Shown here: positions 50,519 through 60,026 of the stretch, piece after piece
Layout: each line of letters starts with the position of its first letter
How positions within the stretch are numbered: position 1 is the stretch's first letter
Source of the DNA: DAOWHW01 sp964493265
Lineage (GTDB): Archaea; Nanobdellota; Nanobdellia; Pacearchaeales; UBA284
NCBI GenBank assembly: GCA_964493265.1
Contig: CAZBLY010000001.1
Span: forward strand, 37,027-101,026
Reading direction: 5' to 3'
DNA length: 64,000 nt
Position numbers and translations under genes: made by a program
The notes under the pieces: generated by a model
The model's database searches: none
What the model saw: only the letters and a program-made list of their open reading frames with translations
What the model was told of the DNA's origin: nothing

Positions 50519-51967
50519 TTATTTTTTACTGCCAACAAAATATTTAAGTTGCACATTTACTGAACCATTTTTAGGGACATCCCAAGGTTCTTTAGAACCC
50601 TCTTTAAATTCTACTCCCGCCTCAACAATATCATCACCTACAGGAAAACTTCCTCCAACAAAATAAGTTATATCTGTATTGGTTGCTGTTTGTCCATAAG
50701 TAACATTTTTCCAAGTTTTATCTCCAGGCAATAAGGGATTATATTCCACACCCAAACCAAATAATAATTTCAATTTTTTTCCAAATTTTCCAAGAATACT
50801 TAATTTATTAATTGGTTTTAATGAATAAGGATCATAAGGAATATCTCTTTTATATTGTGAAAAAACTTCAATTCCATTTGTTGGTTGCCAATAAACTTTG
50901 CCTCCAATAGATCCTAAAATTTGATCTAAATCCAAATTTGTACCTATACTTCCATTAATTTCCCCAGCAATGATTCCTGTTTTATCACTGTTTTCACCTG
51001 AACCAAAACCAACTTTTCCTCCAGCATAAATTCTGGTTTCATTTTCAGATATCCTTGCTCCCATGTTTCCACCATTATCTTCATTAAATATCCAGCTACC
51101 AAGTGTAACTAAAGTAGTAAGTTTATTTTGATTTTCAGCACCTTTAATTTCAGTTAGATTTAAGTCTCCATAAAATCTTATTCTTGGATCTCCCGTATTA
51201 TTATGGGCTAAATAAGAAAAACCTAAATTATTTGTAGTGGTTGAAACTAAACTATCTGCATCTCCTTGTTTTTTCTTGTCAAATTTTTCTGCAAAATAAA
51301 AATTATGCAAAGCATCATATTCTGTATCTATTCTAAATAGGGCTTTTTCTAATCCTTGGATAGATTTTTTACTATTTCCCTTGCTTGGCTCTTCACCATT
51401 AACAATATTTATTACACCAGTCATATCTCCATTATTAACAAATTTTATTACATCAGTCATATCGCCCCAGTATTGAATATAAGTGCAACACGACTTTACA
51501 TCATCCACAGTAGTTAGAACTTTTTTTCCATCTATTAATTTATAAATTGTTTTGATTTGATTATTATTTATTATTTCAGCCACTTTAGAATTTATTTGTT
51601 TCTTAGTTAAATTATATTTATTATCATCACTCCAATGTTTTATAGTATTATACATACTGCCCCAAACAGTTGATTCTGCATCCATTATTTTATCACTTAC
51701 ATGAAGAATTCCATTAACATCAAGTCCAGGTCCATATTCAGTTTCAGGATTAAATACAGGCAACCTCTCTCCTGTTATAGGATTAGCGGGAGTCCATGTT
51801 ACTTCATTAGCATTTAATTTAGCTGTTGAAGGTATAAAACCAGTCATAAAAGCAAGAAAACCCAAACCAGCATTAATTTGCGCTTTACTAATTTTAATAG
51901 GTTTCTTCAGAATTTCTTTACTTTTCTCATAATAGTTCTTTAAATTTTCTTTTAGACCCTTTGCCAT
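50519..51967 (-). CDS. Secreted protein with beta-barrel-like C-terminal half
   Basis: A 482-residue protein. The N terminus is basic with a hydrophobic stretch (about 30-48, GLGFLAFMTGF) like a signal or anchor, cut probably before AKLNANEV. The first half is mixed; the second (about 230-482) is a series of alternating polar/hydrophobic strands with Gly and Tyr/Phe ends, such as RIYAGGKVGFGSG and ITYFVGGSFPVG, and the chain ends VQLKYFVGSKK. This looks like an outer-membrane beta barrel, very unusual for an archaeon. A GDMTDV/GDMTGV tandem repeat lies mid-chain. No family recognised. Confidence 0.6.
   Translation of the reverse strand: MAKGLKENLKNYYEKSKEILKKPIKISKAQINAGLGFLAFMTGFIPSTAKLNANEVTWTPANPITGERLPVFNPETEYGPGLDVNGILHVSDKIMDAESTVWGSMYNTIKHWSDDNKYNLTKKQINSKVAEIINNNQIKTIYKLIDGKKVLTTVDDVKSCCTYIQYWGDMTDVIKFVNNGDMTGVINIVNGEEPSKGNSKKSIQGLEKALFRIDTEYDALHNFYFAEKFDKKKQGDADSLVSTTTNNLGFSYLAHNNTGDPRIRFYGDLNLTEIKGAENQNKLTTLVTLGSWIFNEDNGGNMGARISENETRIYAGGKVGFGSGENSDKTGIIAGEINGSIGTNLDLDQILGSIGGKVYWQPTNGIEVFSQYKRDIPYDPYSLKPINKLSILGKFGKKLKLLFGLGVEYNPLLPGDKTWKNVTYGQTATNTDITYFVGGSFPVGDDIVEAGVEFKEGSKEPWDVPKNGSVNVQLKYFVGSKK
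51398..51466 (-). repeat. Tandem duplication inside the beta-barrel-like gene
   Basis: Two nearly identical units of 33-36 bases (51398-51430 and 51431-51466) encode GDMTGVINIVNG and GDMTDVIKFVNN. The in-frame duplication extends a loop or adds one strand pair. Confidence 0.7.
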
Positions 51968-52110
51968 TTTGTTCTCATTTCTTATAAATCTTTTATATTT
52001 ATAAACCTTTCGTTAACTATCTACTTTTAAGTGACAACGAATTCTCTTAGAAATATAGAAAGTTATTTATATTATCTTCTATATTTTTCATTAAGGAGGT
52101 ATAAAAATAA

Positions 52111-52617
52111 ATGGCAGATACTAATTTGTTAGTTACATTTGATCCTGTGCATAAAGAATCAGCAAAAGCAGAAATAAATTTTATTGCAAAAGAAACAGGT
52201 AAAAAAGTAAAAATAATGAGGACAGAAGAAGGTTTGGCAGAAATTAATGCAGACAAACCTAAAGAGATTATCAAGGCTTTAAAAAATATTGATAAAGAAA
52301 AATTTAAATATACTTTTTATTGGTGGCCTGTTGATGAATGGTGTAAATCTGGAGTAAAAGAAATTCAAGATTGTATAAAAAAAATACAACAAGGAATTAA
52401 AGCAGAAGAAAAGTGGAAAATGGATTTGGCAAAAAGAGAAGTAACCCAGGAATATCCAAAGGATCTAATAATTAAGCTAACAGATGTTATAGACAAACAA
52501 GAGGTTGACCTCAAGAATCCAGAAAAAATCATCAAGATAGAAATTATTGGTGACAAAACCGCAATTTCTTTATTAACACCAGAAGAAATCTTTAATGTGC
52601 TAAAAATAAAAGGTTAG
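52111..52617 (+). CDS. THUMP-domain RNA-binding protein (Tan1-like)
   Basis: A 168-residue protein with the THUMP pattern: an N-terminal ferredoxin-like part (LLVTFDPVHKESAKAEINF) and the RNA-binding C-terminal part with VIDKQEVDLKNPEKIIKIEI. Stand-alone THUMP proteins of Tan1 type help acetylate C12 of tRNA. An AAGGAGGT site precedes the ATG. It forms its own transcript with a TATA-like box at about 52065. Confidence 0.85.
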   Translation: MADTNLLVTFDPVHKESAKAEINFIAKETGKKVKIMRTEEGLAEINADKPKEIIKALKNIDKEKFKYTFYWWPVDEWCKSGVKEIQDCIKKIQQGIKAEEKWKMDLAKREVTQEYPKDLIIKLTDVIDKQEVDLKNPEKIIKIEIIGDKTAISLLTPEEIFNVLKIKG

Positions 52618-52748
52618 GATAAAATTTTAATTTTCTTTTTTTATATTTTTTCTTTTTTATATTTTTATATTTTTTCCCTATAGTAAGGTTTATAAATATC
52701 TATTCTCATTCCAAATTAAATTAATTTAAGTTAAATTGATGATTTAAA

Positions 52749-52937
52749 ATGCCAAAGAAAAAAATAATTAAATCAAAAGTTGAAAAAGAAATCAAAGAAG
52801 AATCTGAACAACCTAAAGAAAACGAAGAAAGTTGGGATGAATTTTCAGATGAAAAAGATACTTTTGGTAAAGAAATAGGCGATGAACAAGAAGAATTTAA
52901 TGAATTGGATAGTGAAAACGAAGAAGAATTGATGTAA
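52749..52937 (+). CDS. Small acidic protein
   Basis: A 62-residue protein with a short basic start (MPKKKIIKSK) and a long Glu/Asp-rich rest, ending NEEELM. It is predicted disordered. Its own TATA-like AAGGTTTATAAATATC lies about 50-65 bases upstream, suggesting it is a real transcript. No family recognised; it could bind a basic protein or help in translation. Confidence 0.55.
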   Translation: MPKKKIIKSKVEKEIKEESEQPKENEESWDEFSDEKDTFGKEIGDEQEEFNELDSENEEELM

Positions 52938-53052
52938 TCCATATAATCATTTATTTTCTTTTATTTAATTAGATATCAAAATTCTATTAATAAAAAAATT
53001 TAAAAGAACAGTTAGGTTTAATTTTTAAAAGAGATATACCTAAAAATATAAA

Positions 53053-55950
53053 ATGTATAACTTTAAAACTAATGAATTAAGTGTTCTAAAATTTTGGAAG
53101 GACAGAACTATTTACGAGAAGCTCAAACAAAAGAATAAAAAAGGAAAGCCATTCTATTTTCTTCAAGGCCCCCCATATACTTCTGGAAGAATCCATATCG
53201 GCCAAGCTTGGAATAATACTCTAAAAGACATGACATTAAGATTCAAACACATGAAAGGTTTTAATGTTTGGGATAGGGCTGGTTATGATACGCACGGCTT
53301 ACCTACAGCTAATTTAGTGCAAAAGAAACTACAACTTTTAGACAAAGAATCTATTATGCAATTTGGCATGGATAAATTTATTAAACATTGTATGGAAACC
53401 AGTAATAAATATGCTAAAATTATGAGTGAGGATTTATTGAGACTTGGCATCTGGATGGACTATAAAAATGCATATATGCCAAACACAAATAATTTTATGG
53501 AAAATGAATGGTGGTTAATTAAACAAGCACATAAACAAAAAAGACTTTATAAAGGAAAAAAAATTATGCATTGGTGTGCATCATGTGAGACAGCACTTGC
53601 AAAACACGAATTAGAATATAAAGATATCAAAGAAAAAAGCATCTTTCTTAAATTTAAATTAAAAAATAAAAAAAAGGATGATAAAAAAGAATATTTAATA
53701 ATCTGGACTACAACCCCTTGGACAATTCCATTTAATCTTGCAGTTATGGTTAATCCAAAAATTGATTATGTTAAGGCAAAAGTAGATAACGAGATTTGGA
53801 TTCTTGCAAAAGAGCTTGTAAAAAATGTAATAGAAGATGTCCTTGAAAAAAAATACAAGATTATAGAAACATTCAAAGGAAAAAAACTTCTTGGTTTAGA
53901 ATATGAATCTCCATTTTATAAAGAACTAAAAGAACAATATAACAAACTTAAAAAGAAACACAAAAAAGTTCATACGATAATCTTATCTGAACGATATGTA
54001 ACAACAGAAACAGGAAGTGGACTTGTTCATTGCGCTCCTGGTTGTGGTCCTGAAGATTTTGAAGTTGGTCATGAATATAATATTCCACCATTTAATACAC
54101 TTGATGAAAAAGGAACATTCAAAGATTTAGGAATTTTCACAAATCTTATTGCTAAAAAAGACGATTCAAAAATAAATGAAATTTTAGAAAAAAATAATGC
54201 ATTACTTAAAATAATTGAAATAAAACACGAATATCCTTTTTGTTGGAGATGTAATAATCCTGTTATTTTCAGAGCAACAGAACAGTGGTTTCTCAAAATA
54301 GAAGATCTTATTCCAAAAATGTTAAAAATAAATGAAAAAGTAGAATGGATTCCAAAATGGGGAAAAGAAGCCTTTGATTCTTGGATTAAAGTCTTAAGAG
54401 ATAATAGTATTACAAGACAAAGATTCTGGGGCACACCTGTTCCTATATGGGAATGTAATAATTGTGGCAAAGTTATTGTCATCGGTTCAAAAAAAGAATT
54501 ACAACAAAAAGCTACAACAAAAATTCCAGAAAATCTACATAAACCCTGGGTTGATGATATTAAAATAAAATGTAATAAATGTGGGGCTAATGCAAAAAGA
54601 ATTCCTGATGTTTTAGATGTGTGGCTTGACTCAGGAACAACATCTTGGAATTGTTTATATTATCCTAAAAAGAAAAATTTCTTTAACAAATTTTTCCCAG
54701 CAGATTTTATTCTTGAAGCAACAGAACAAATCAAATTATGGTTTTCAATGTTATCAATATGTGGCACAATCGCTCTTAAAAAACCAATTTATAAAACTGT
54801 TTACATGCATGGTATGATACTCGATTGGAAAGGTAAAAAAATGTCCAAAAGTCTTGGAAATATCATATCCCCTTATGAAGTCATTGATAAATATGGTGTT
54901 GATGTTTTTAGATATTATATTTCTGAAATCACTGCCGGAGAAAATATAAGCTTTAGTTGGGAATTAGTAAAACAAAAACATAGACACATTAACATCCTTT
55001 GGAATATTAAAAACTATATCCTTGAACTGGCCAATCTTATCAAAAGCAATCCAGAAAAAATAAAACCAAAACCAGATATTGAAGAAAAATATATTCTTTC
55101 AAGATGTCATACAACAATTGAAGAAGTAACAAAATTATTTGAAAATTATCATCTTGATGAGGTCATTACAAAAATAGAATCTTTATTCCTTGAACTTTCT
55201 AGAGTTTATATACAACTTATAAGAGAAAAATCTTCTATTGGATCAAAAAAAGAAAAACAGGCAATTCTTTATGCAACTTATCAAACATTATTAAATTGTA
55301 TAAAACTTTTTTCTCCTGTCTGTCCATTTATAACAGAAACCATTTATCAAGAATTCAAAAAAGAATTCAAACTTAAAAAAGAATCAATTCATCTTTGTGA
55401 ATGGCCAAAATCAAATAAAAAATTAATAGATAAAAAACTTGAGCAAGATTTTTCATTAGCTTTAGAAATTATTGAAAAAACTTTAGCAAAAAGATCCGAA
55501 GTAGGAATTGGAATCAGATGGCCTCTTGCAAAATTAGATATAGAAACAAATCAAAAATTAAATCCAAAATTAGAAGAGGTTATTAAAAAACAAGTTAATG
55601 TTAAAAAAATAAATTTAAAAAAGAAAGCAAGTAAGAAAAAAATTCTGAAAGTTACATTAGATATAAAAATAAGCCCAGAATTAGAAGCAGAAGGATATGC
55701 AAGAGAAACAGCCAGATTTATTCAGGGGGCTAGAAAAAAAGCAGGCTTAATTAAAGAGCAGAAAATTACTCTTATCATAAGTTGTGAAAAAAAAATACAA
55801 GATTATATTAAAAAAAATGTGTCCTTTATTAAAGAAAGAGTTAATGCTTCAAAATTAACAATAAAAAATAATATAAAACAAAAACAAGAGCATGAGTTTG
55901 AAAAAGAAATTAAAAAACAGAAAATAAAAATAGCATTTAGTGTCAAATAA
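53053..55950 (+). CDS. ileS: Isoleucyl-tRNA synthetase
   Basis: This class I enzyme charges tRNA-Ile. The signature HIGH appears as HIGQ in GRIHIGQAWN, and the second is KKMSKSLGN. The CP1 editing domain includes TTTPWTIPFNLAVMV. Zinc-type cysteine groups are HWCASCETAL, FCWRCNN, CNNCGK and CNKCG. The 965 residues match the archaeal/eukaryotic length. The C-terminal anticodon part is short and Lys-rich. Confidence 0.95.
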   Translation: MYNFKTNELSVLKFWKDRTIYEKLKQKNKKGKPFYFLQGPPYTSGRIHIGQAWNNTLKDMTLRFKHMKGFNVWDRAGYDTHGLPTANLVQKKLQLLDKESIMQFGMDKFIKHCMETSNKYAKIMSEDLLRLGIWMDYKNAYMPNTNNFMENEWWLIKQAHKQKRLYKGKKIMHWCASCETALAKHELEYKDIKEKSIFLKFKLKNKKKDDKKEYLIIWTTTPWTIPFNLAVMVNPKIDYVKAKVDNEIWILAKELVKNVIEDVLEKKYKIIETFKGKKLLGLEYESPFYKELKEQYNKLKKKHKKVHTIILSERYVTTETGSGLVHCAPGCGPEDFEVGHEYNIPPFNTLDEKGTFKDLGIFTNLIAKKDDSKINEILEKNNALLKIIEIKHEYPFCWRCNNPVIFRATEQWFLKIEDLIPKMLKINEKVEWIPKWGKEAFDSWIKVLRDNSITRQRFWGTPVPIWECNNCGKVIVIGSKKELQQKATTKIPENLHKPWVDDIKIKCNKCGANAKRIPDVLDVWLDSGTTSWNCLYYPKKKNFFNKFFPADFILEATEQIKLWFSMLSICGTIALKKPIYKTVYMHGMILDWKGKKMSKSLGNIISPYEVIDKYGVDVFRYYISEITAGENISFSWELVKQKHRHINILWNIKNYILELANLIKSNPEKIKPKPDIEEKYILSRCHTTIEEVTKLFENYHLDEVITKIESLFLELSRVYIQLIREKSSIGSKKEKQAILYATYQTLLNCIKLFSPVCPFITETIYQEFKKEFKLKKESIHLCEWPKSNKKLIDKKLEQDFSLALEIIEKTLAKRSEVGIGIRWPLAKLDIETNQKLNPKLEEVIKKQVNVKKINLKKKASKKKILKVTLDIKISPELEAEGYARETARFIQGARKKAGLIKEQKITLIISCEKKIQDYIKKNVSFIKERVNASKLTIKNNIKQKQEHEFEKEIKKQKIKIAFSVK

Positions 55951-56029
55951 AATTAAAAAAATAAACATAGGAAGACAAATCACAGAAAACTTTAAATACT
56001 ACTTTATGTTAAGAACAATAGGTTTACTA

Positions 56030-56039
56030 TACTCGAGTA
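56030..56039. promoter_or_regulatory. Palindrome TACTCGAGTA in the TrmB-gene leader
   Basis: A perfect 10-base palindrome lies 7-16 bases upstream of the regulator ATG, inside a wider TTTACT...AGTAAA arrangement (56022-56042). A TATA box ACTTTAAATACT is at 55989-56000, so the site lies about 10-20 bases after the expected transcript start, where bound repressor would block transcription. Self-regulation is plausible. Confidence 0.5.
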
Positions 56040-56045
56040 AATAAA

Positions 56046-56864
56046 ATGATTGTAAAAGATGAGTTTTTAAGCAGACTTAGGAAGATTTTTGGATTGAATC
56101 TTTATGAAGTGCGTGTATGGACTGCATTGCTTTCTCGAGGAGTAAGTACAGCAGGAGAACTTAGCGATATAAGTGAAGTTCCTAGAAGCAGAACATATGA
56201 TATTCTAGAGAGTTTAGAAAAAAAAGGATTTGTAGTGATGAAACTTGGAAAACCAATAAAATTTATATCCTTAAAACCAGTAGAAGTGGTTGAGAGAGTT
56301 AAAAGAAATGCTGCAAGGCATGCACAAACAAAATCAAAACGTCTAGATGAATTAAAAGGAAGTGATATTCTTAAAGAACTTGGTAGTTTACATACTAATG
56401 GCATTAAATACATTGAACCTACAGATTTAAGTGGAGCAATAAGAGGAAGACATAACATATATAACCACCTTGATATGATGATCAGAAACGCAAGCAAAAA
56501 TATTACAATTGTTACAAGTGCTGATGGTTTAAATAGAAAATTTGAATCTCTAAAAACAGCAATGGAAAAAGCAAAGAAAAAAGGTGTTAGCATAAAAATT
56601 GCAGCACCAATAACATCAAAAAATCATAAAATAGCAAAAGACCTTAGTAAAGTGGCAGAAATTAGAAATGGAAAATTTAAAGCAAGATTTGCATTAGTAG
56701 ATGGAAAGGAAATGGTGTTTATGATTCTTGATGATGAAGAAGTACATCCAAATTACGATGTAGGAATTTGGGTCAATAGTCCTTTCTTTGCAAATGCAAT
56801 GGATCAGATTTTTTCATCAAGCTGGACATCATTAAAACCATTAAGCAAAATAAAAGTTAGATAA
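56046..56864 (+). CDS. TrmB-family transcriptional regulator
   Basis: A 272-residue protein. The N-terminal winged helix is LNLYEVRVWTALLSRG, then TAGELSDISEVPRSRTYDILESLEKKGF, classic TrmB. A helical linker and a C-terminal effector domain with PLD-like features (about 140-260) follow: NITIVTSADGL and KIAAPITSKNHKIA. TrmB proteins sense sugars and control transport or glycolysis; the ligand here is unknown. The palindrome just before its start suggests autoregulation. Confidence 0.9.
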   Translation: MIVKDEFLSRLRKIFGLNLYEVRVWTALLSRGVSTAGELSDISEVPRSRTYDILESLEKKGFVVMKLGKPIKFISLKPVEVVERVKRNAARHAQTKSKRLDELKGSDILKELGSLHTNGIKYIEPTDLSGAIRGRHNIYNHLDMMIRNASKNITIVTSADGLNRKFESLKTAMEKAKKKGVSIKIAAPITSKNHKIAKDLSKVAEIRNGKFKARFALVDGKEMVFMILDDEEVHPNYDVGIWVNSPFFANAMDQIFSSSWTSLKPLSKIKVR

Positions 56865-56913
56865 AAGAGGCTGCTTAAAACAAATAAAAAGGGGTAAAGA
56901 AGATAGATTTTTC

Positions 56914-58200
56914 TTATTTTTTCTCACTCTTTAAAAGTTTAGCCACAAGATAATGGCTTGTTGCTCTAATAATTTTAACATCAATAATCTTGCCTAACAA
57001 ATTTTTTCCCATAATAACAACAAGTTTATAATTATTCAATCGACCAAGAAAACTGCCATTAAAACTGCGAGCATCAATAAAAACCCTTGTTTTCTGACCA
57101 ATCATTTTTTTATTTTTCTCAATTGCAATTTTGTGATGTAATTTCATTAATTTTATTGTTCTTTTCTTAATCTCATTCAAAGGAATTTGTTTCATTTTAG
57201 CTGCTCTTGTATAAGGCATTGGCCAAAACTTACTAATATTAATTATATCAGGTCTAATTTGTTTTACAAATTTAATAGTCTCAGTAAAATCCTTTTTTGT
57301 CTCACTAGGAAAACCAACAATAATATCAGTACTAAGAATAAGATTAGGGATTTCTTTTCTAAATTTATTAATAATAGCAACAAAATCTTTTGTTTTATAT
57401 TTTCTATTCATCAACCTTAAAACATTATCGCTACCAGATTGGATAGGAAGATGTAAAAATTTAAACATTTTCTTATTTTTGTAACATCTAATTATATCAT
57501 CGACAATTGGAATAAGTGAAGAAGGGTTCATCATCCCTAAACGAATAAAAAATCTTCCTTTCAAAGCTAAGATTTTTTTAATAAGAATAGGCAACTCATT
57601 CTTTCCTCTATCAACACCATAACAAGCATTATCCTGGCTTGTTAACCATATTTCTTTACACCCAAAACGAAGATTTTGTTTAATATCTTTCAAAATATTC
57701 TGTTGAGAATATGAGAATAAAGAACCTTTAACAAGATGAACAAGACAATAAGAACAATCATTAATACACCCTTGACTTAACTGGGTTATTCCTATAATTT
57801 TATTATTAGGAATTTTATGAGAACATAATTTTTCTTGCTTTTTCTTTCCAATCAATTCAATTTTCTTCCCTTTAACAACATTTTTAACAACTTTAACAAC
57901 ATCTTTAGTGTAGTGGGTGCTAAAAAAACTTGCGTTGGGGGCAAATTTTTTAATTCTACCAGATAAAATCTCAGGCATGCAACCAGAAACAATTAATTTT
58001 TTTCTTGCAAAATGTTTAATTCTGTTTTCCATCTTCTTTAATGTGGGGCCTTTAACAACACAAGTATTTAGAATAACAATATCAGCAAACTTTTCATTAT
58101 CAACTATAGAAAATCCTTTTTTGACTAACAAACCCTTCATAATTTCAGCATCATTCTGGTTTGCTGCACAACCATAAGATTCAATATAAATCTCAACCAT
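56914..58200 (-). CDS. tRNA t6A37 methylthiotransferase (radical SAM, e-MtaB type)
   Basis: The start is ATG 58200 (MVEIYIESYGCAAN); an ATG upstream adds a hydrophobic stretch not seen in the family. The 428-residue enzyme has the N-terminal cluster cysteines (YGCAAN, NTCVVKG, VSGCMPEI), the radical SAM CINDCSYC and a C-terminal TRAM domain (about 370-428). It adds a methylthio group to t6A in tRNA, so it works after the KEOPS product of Kae1. It follows ArgRS by 31 bases. Confidence 0.93.
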   Translation of the reverse strand: MVEIYIESYGCAANQNDAEIMKGLLVKKGFSIVDNEKFADIVILNTCVVKGPTLKKMENRIKHFARKKLIVSGCMPEILSGRIKKFAPNASFFSTHYTKDVVKVVKNVVKGKKIELIGKKKQEKLCSHKIPNNKIIGITQLSQGCINDCSYCLVHLVKGSLFSYSQQNILKDIKQNLRFGCKEIWLTSQDNACYGVDRGKNELPILIKKILALKGRFFIRLGMMNPSSLIPIVDDIIRCYKNKKMFKFLHLPIQSGSDNVLRLMNRKYKTKDFVAIINKFRKEIPNLILSTDIIVGFPSETKKDFTETIKFVKQIRPDIINISKFWPMPYTRAAKMKQIPLNEIKKRTIKLMKLHHKIAIEKNKKMIGQKTRVFIDARSFNGSFLGRLNNYKLVVIMGKNLLGKIIDVKIIRATSHYLVAKLLKSEKK

Positions 58201-58231
58201 ATAAGAAAATAAAAAACAAGGTATAAAAATC

Positions 58232-59956
58232 TTACATTGCGTCAAGAGCAGACAAACCCAATAAATCAAGAACAATTTTTAAAATAATAAGGCTAGTTTT
58301 AACAATCATAATTTTTCTTGTTTTAATTGCAGTATCTTTTTCTTTAATAACAGGGCATGATTCATAAAAATCATTAAAAGTTTGAGCAAGAGTATAAATA
58401 TAATTACACAAAAGATGTATTTCTAATTTATCAAGAGTTTCTGAAACAACCTTTGGAAACTCGCCAAGCTTTTTTACTAAATTATATTCTTTTTGACTTA
58501 CATTTTTATATATTTGCTCTCCTATTTTTGCTTCCTCTACTTTTGCTTTTCCTATATTTGCTCTTCCTAATTTTTTAATAATGTTTAAGGCCCTAACATA
58601 AGTATATTGTAAATAAGGCGCACTATTGCCTTCAAAATTAAGAGCTTCTTCCCAATCAAATATAATGCCTTTATTTTGTTCAACTTTGGCTATAGAATAT
58701 TTAACAGATCCGATTCCTATAGCTTCTGAAACTATATTCATATTAATATCCTTTTCTCTATCTCTTTTTTTAATTTCTTCTTTTGCCTTTCTAATTGCTT
58801 GTTTTATAAATTCACTAACCAAAATAACTTCCCCTTTTCTTTTTGCCATTTTTTTAATTCCTTGTTTTGTTTTAAGCAACATAAAAGAATAATGAACAAC
58901 TCTCGGAGGGATATAACCTAAAAGTTCTAGAGATGCGCTAAGTTGTTTAAAATAAAGTTTCTGTTCCTCGCCTAAAACAACAATATTTACAGGAGCTGTC
59001 TTTAATTTATCTTTTGTATAAGCAATATCTCTTAATACATAAAGCCCCACGCCGCTACTTCTTGTTAAAACCAGCATTGGTGACTTCATGCTTTTTTCAA
59101 ATTGATATTTCGTCTTACTTTGATCTAAAACACACCTTCCTTCAATATCTTTTTTCAGTCGTTTAGTTTTTTCAAATTGTTTTAGAAGTATACTGTCTTT
59201 TTTTATATATGTAGATTCAAAATCAAATACATCATAAAAAATTCCTAATTTAGATAAAATTTCTTTTTGACCTTCAACAGCTATTTTAACAATCTTTTTT
59301 AACTTGGACATGGTTTTTTTATCCAGTTTCTCAATTTTTTCTAATATTTCAAATACTTGTTTTTCAATTTCTGGTTTTCTTTGCATTTCTTTTGACATTA
59401 CAATATAAAGATTGAGTAAATTATCAAAAGTTTCATCACCTTTAGAACCAAGAATAAGTAAAGCCATTTGTTTACCCACGTCATTAACTAAAAAATGCGT
59501 TTCTGTTTTGTAACCATGAAATTTTAATAAACGAGATAGAACATCTCCAATTATTGCATTTCTAATATTGCCAACATGGGGGCTTGCATTAGGGTTAAGA
59601 CTTGTATGTTCAATCAGGGCTTTACCTTTTAAATTAAGAGAACCATATTTTTCTTTTTCATTTAAGATTTGTTTGATAATTTCTTTTGTTAAAAAATCTT
59701 TATTCAAAAAGAAATTTACATAACCGCCAACAGCTTTAATCTTTGCTATTTCTTTTATTTTTAATTTTTGCAGCTTCTTTACAACTTCTTCTGCAAATTT
59801 TTTTGGATTTTTCTTTTTTTTCTTTGCAATACCAAAACAAGCAAAACAATAATCTCCAAATTTCTCAGCTGTCCCAAATGGTTTTTTAATTTCTATATCT
59901 TTCTTTTTCAGCTTGATAATTTTGGCTATTGCCTCTTTTATTTTTTCTTCAAACAT
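58232..59956 (-). CDS. argS: Arginyl-tRNA synthetase
   Basis: A 574-residue class I enzyme. The N-terminal Add1 domain, the active site HTSLNPNASPHVGNIRNA with HVGN in place of HIGH, and the C-terminal DALR domain (EFPKVVSETLDKLEIH) are clear. The KMSK loop is degenerate, reading MAKRKGEVI, as in many ArgRS. Length and domain order are standard. Confidence 0.95.
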   Translation of the reverse strand: MFEEKIKEAIAKIIKLKKKDIEIKKPFGTAEKFGDYCFACFGIAKKKKKNPKKFAEEVVKKLQKLKIKEIAKIKAVGGYVNFFLNKDFLTKEIIKQILNEKEKYGSLNLKGKALIEHTSLNPNASPHVGNIRNAIIGDVLSRLLKFHGYKTETHFLVNDVGKQMALLILGSKGDETFDNLLNLYIVMSKEMQRKPEIEKQVFEILEKIEKLDKKTMSKLKKIVKIAVEGQKEILSKLGIFYDVFDFESTYIKKDSILLKQFEKTKRLKKDIEGRCVLDQSKTKYQFEKSMKSPMLVLTRSSGVGLYVLRDIAYTKDKLKTAPVNIVVLGEEQKLYFKQLSASLELLGYIPPRVVHYSFMLLKTKQGIKKMAKRKGEVILVSEFIKQAIRKAKEEIKKRDREKDINMNIVSEAIGIGSVKYSIAKVEQNKGIIFDWEEALNFEGNSAPYLQYTYVRALNIIKKLGRANIGKAKVEEAKIGEQIYKNVSQKEYNLVKKLGEFPKVVSETLDKLEIHLLCNYIYTLAQTFNDFYESCPVIKEKDTAIKTRKIMIVKTSLIILKIVLDLLGLSALDAM

Positions 59957-60026
59957 ATTATCTCAAAAAAGTTGAAAAAGTTTATAAAGGTAACTGCTAT
60001 TTTTTATTTAGAAAAAGAGGTAAAAG

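Noticed and set aside
58201..58275. 25-residue hydrophobic extension of the methylthiotransferase
   Set aside because: It overlaps the end of ArgRS and is absent from the family, whose conserved sequence starts at MVEIYIES.
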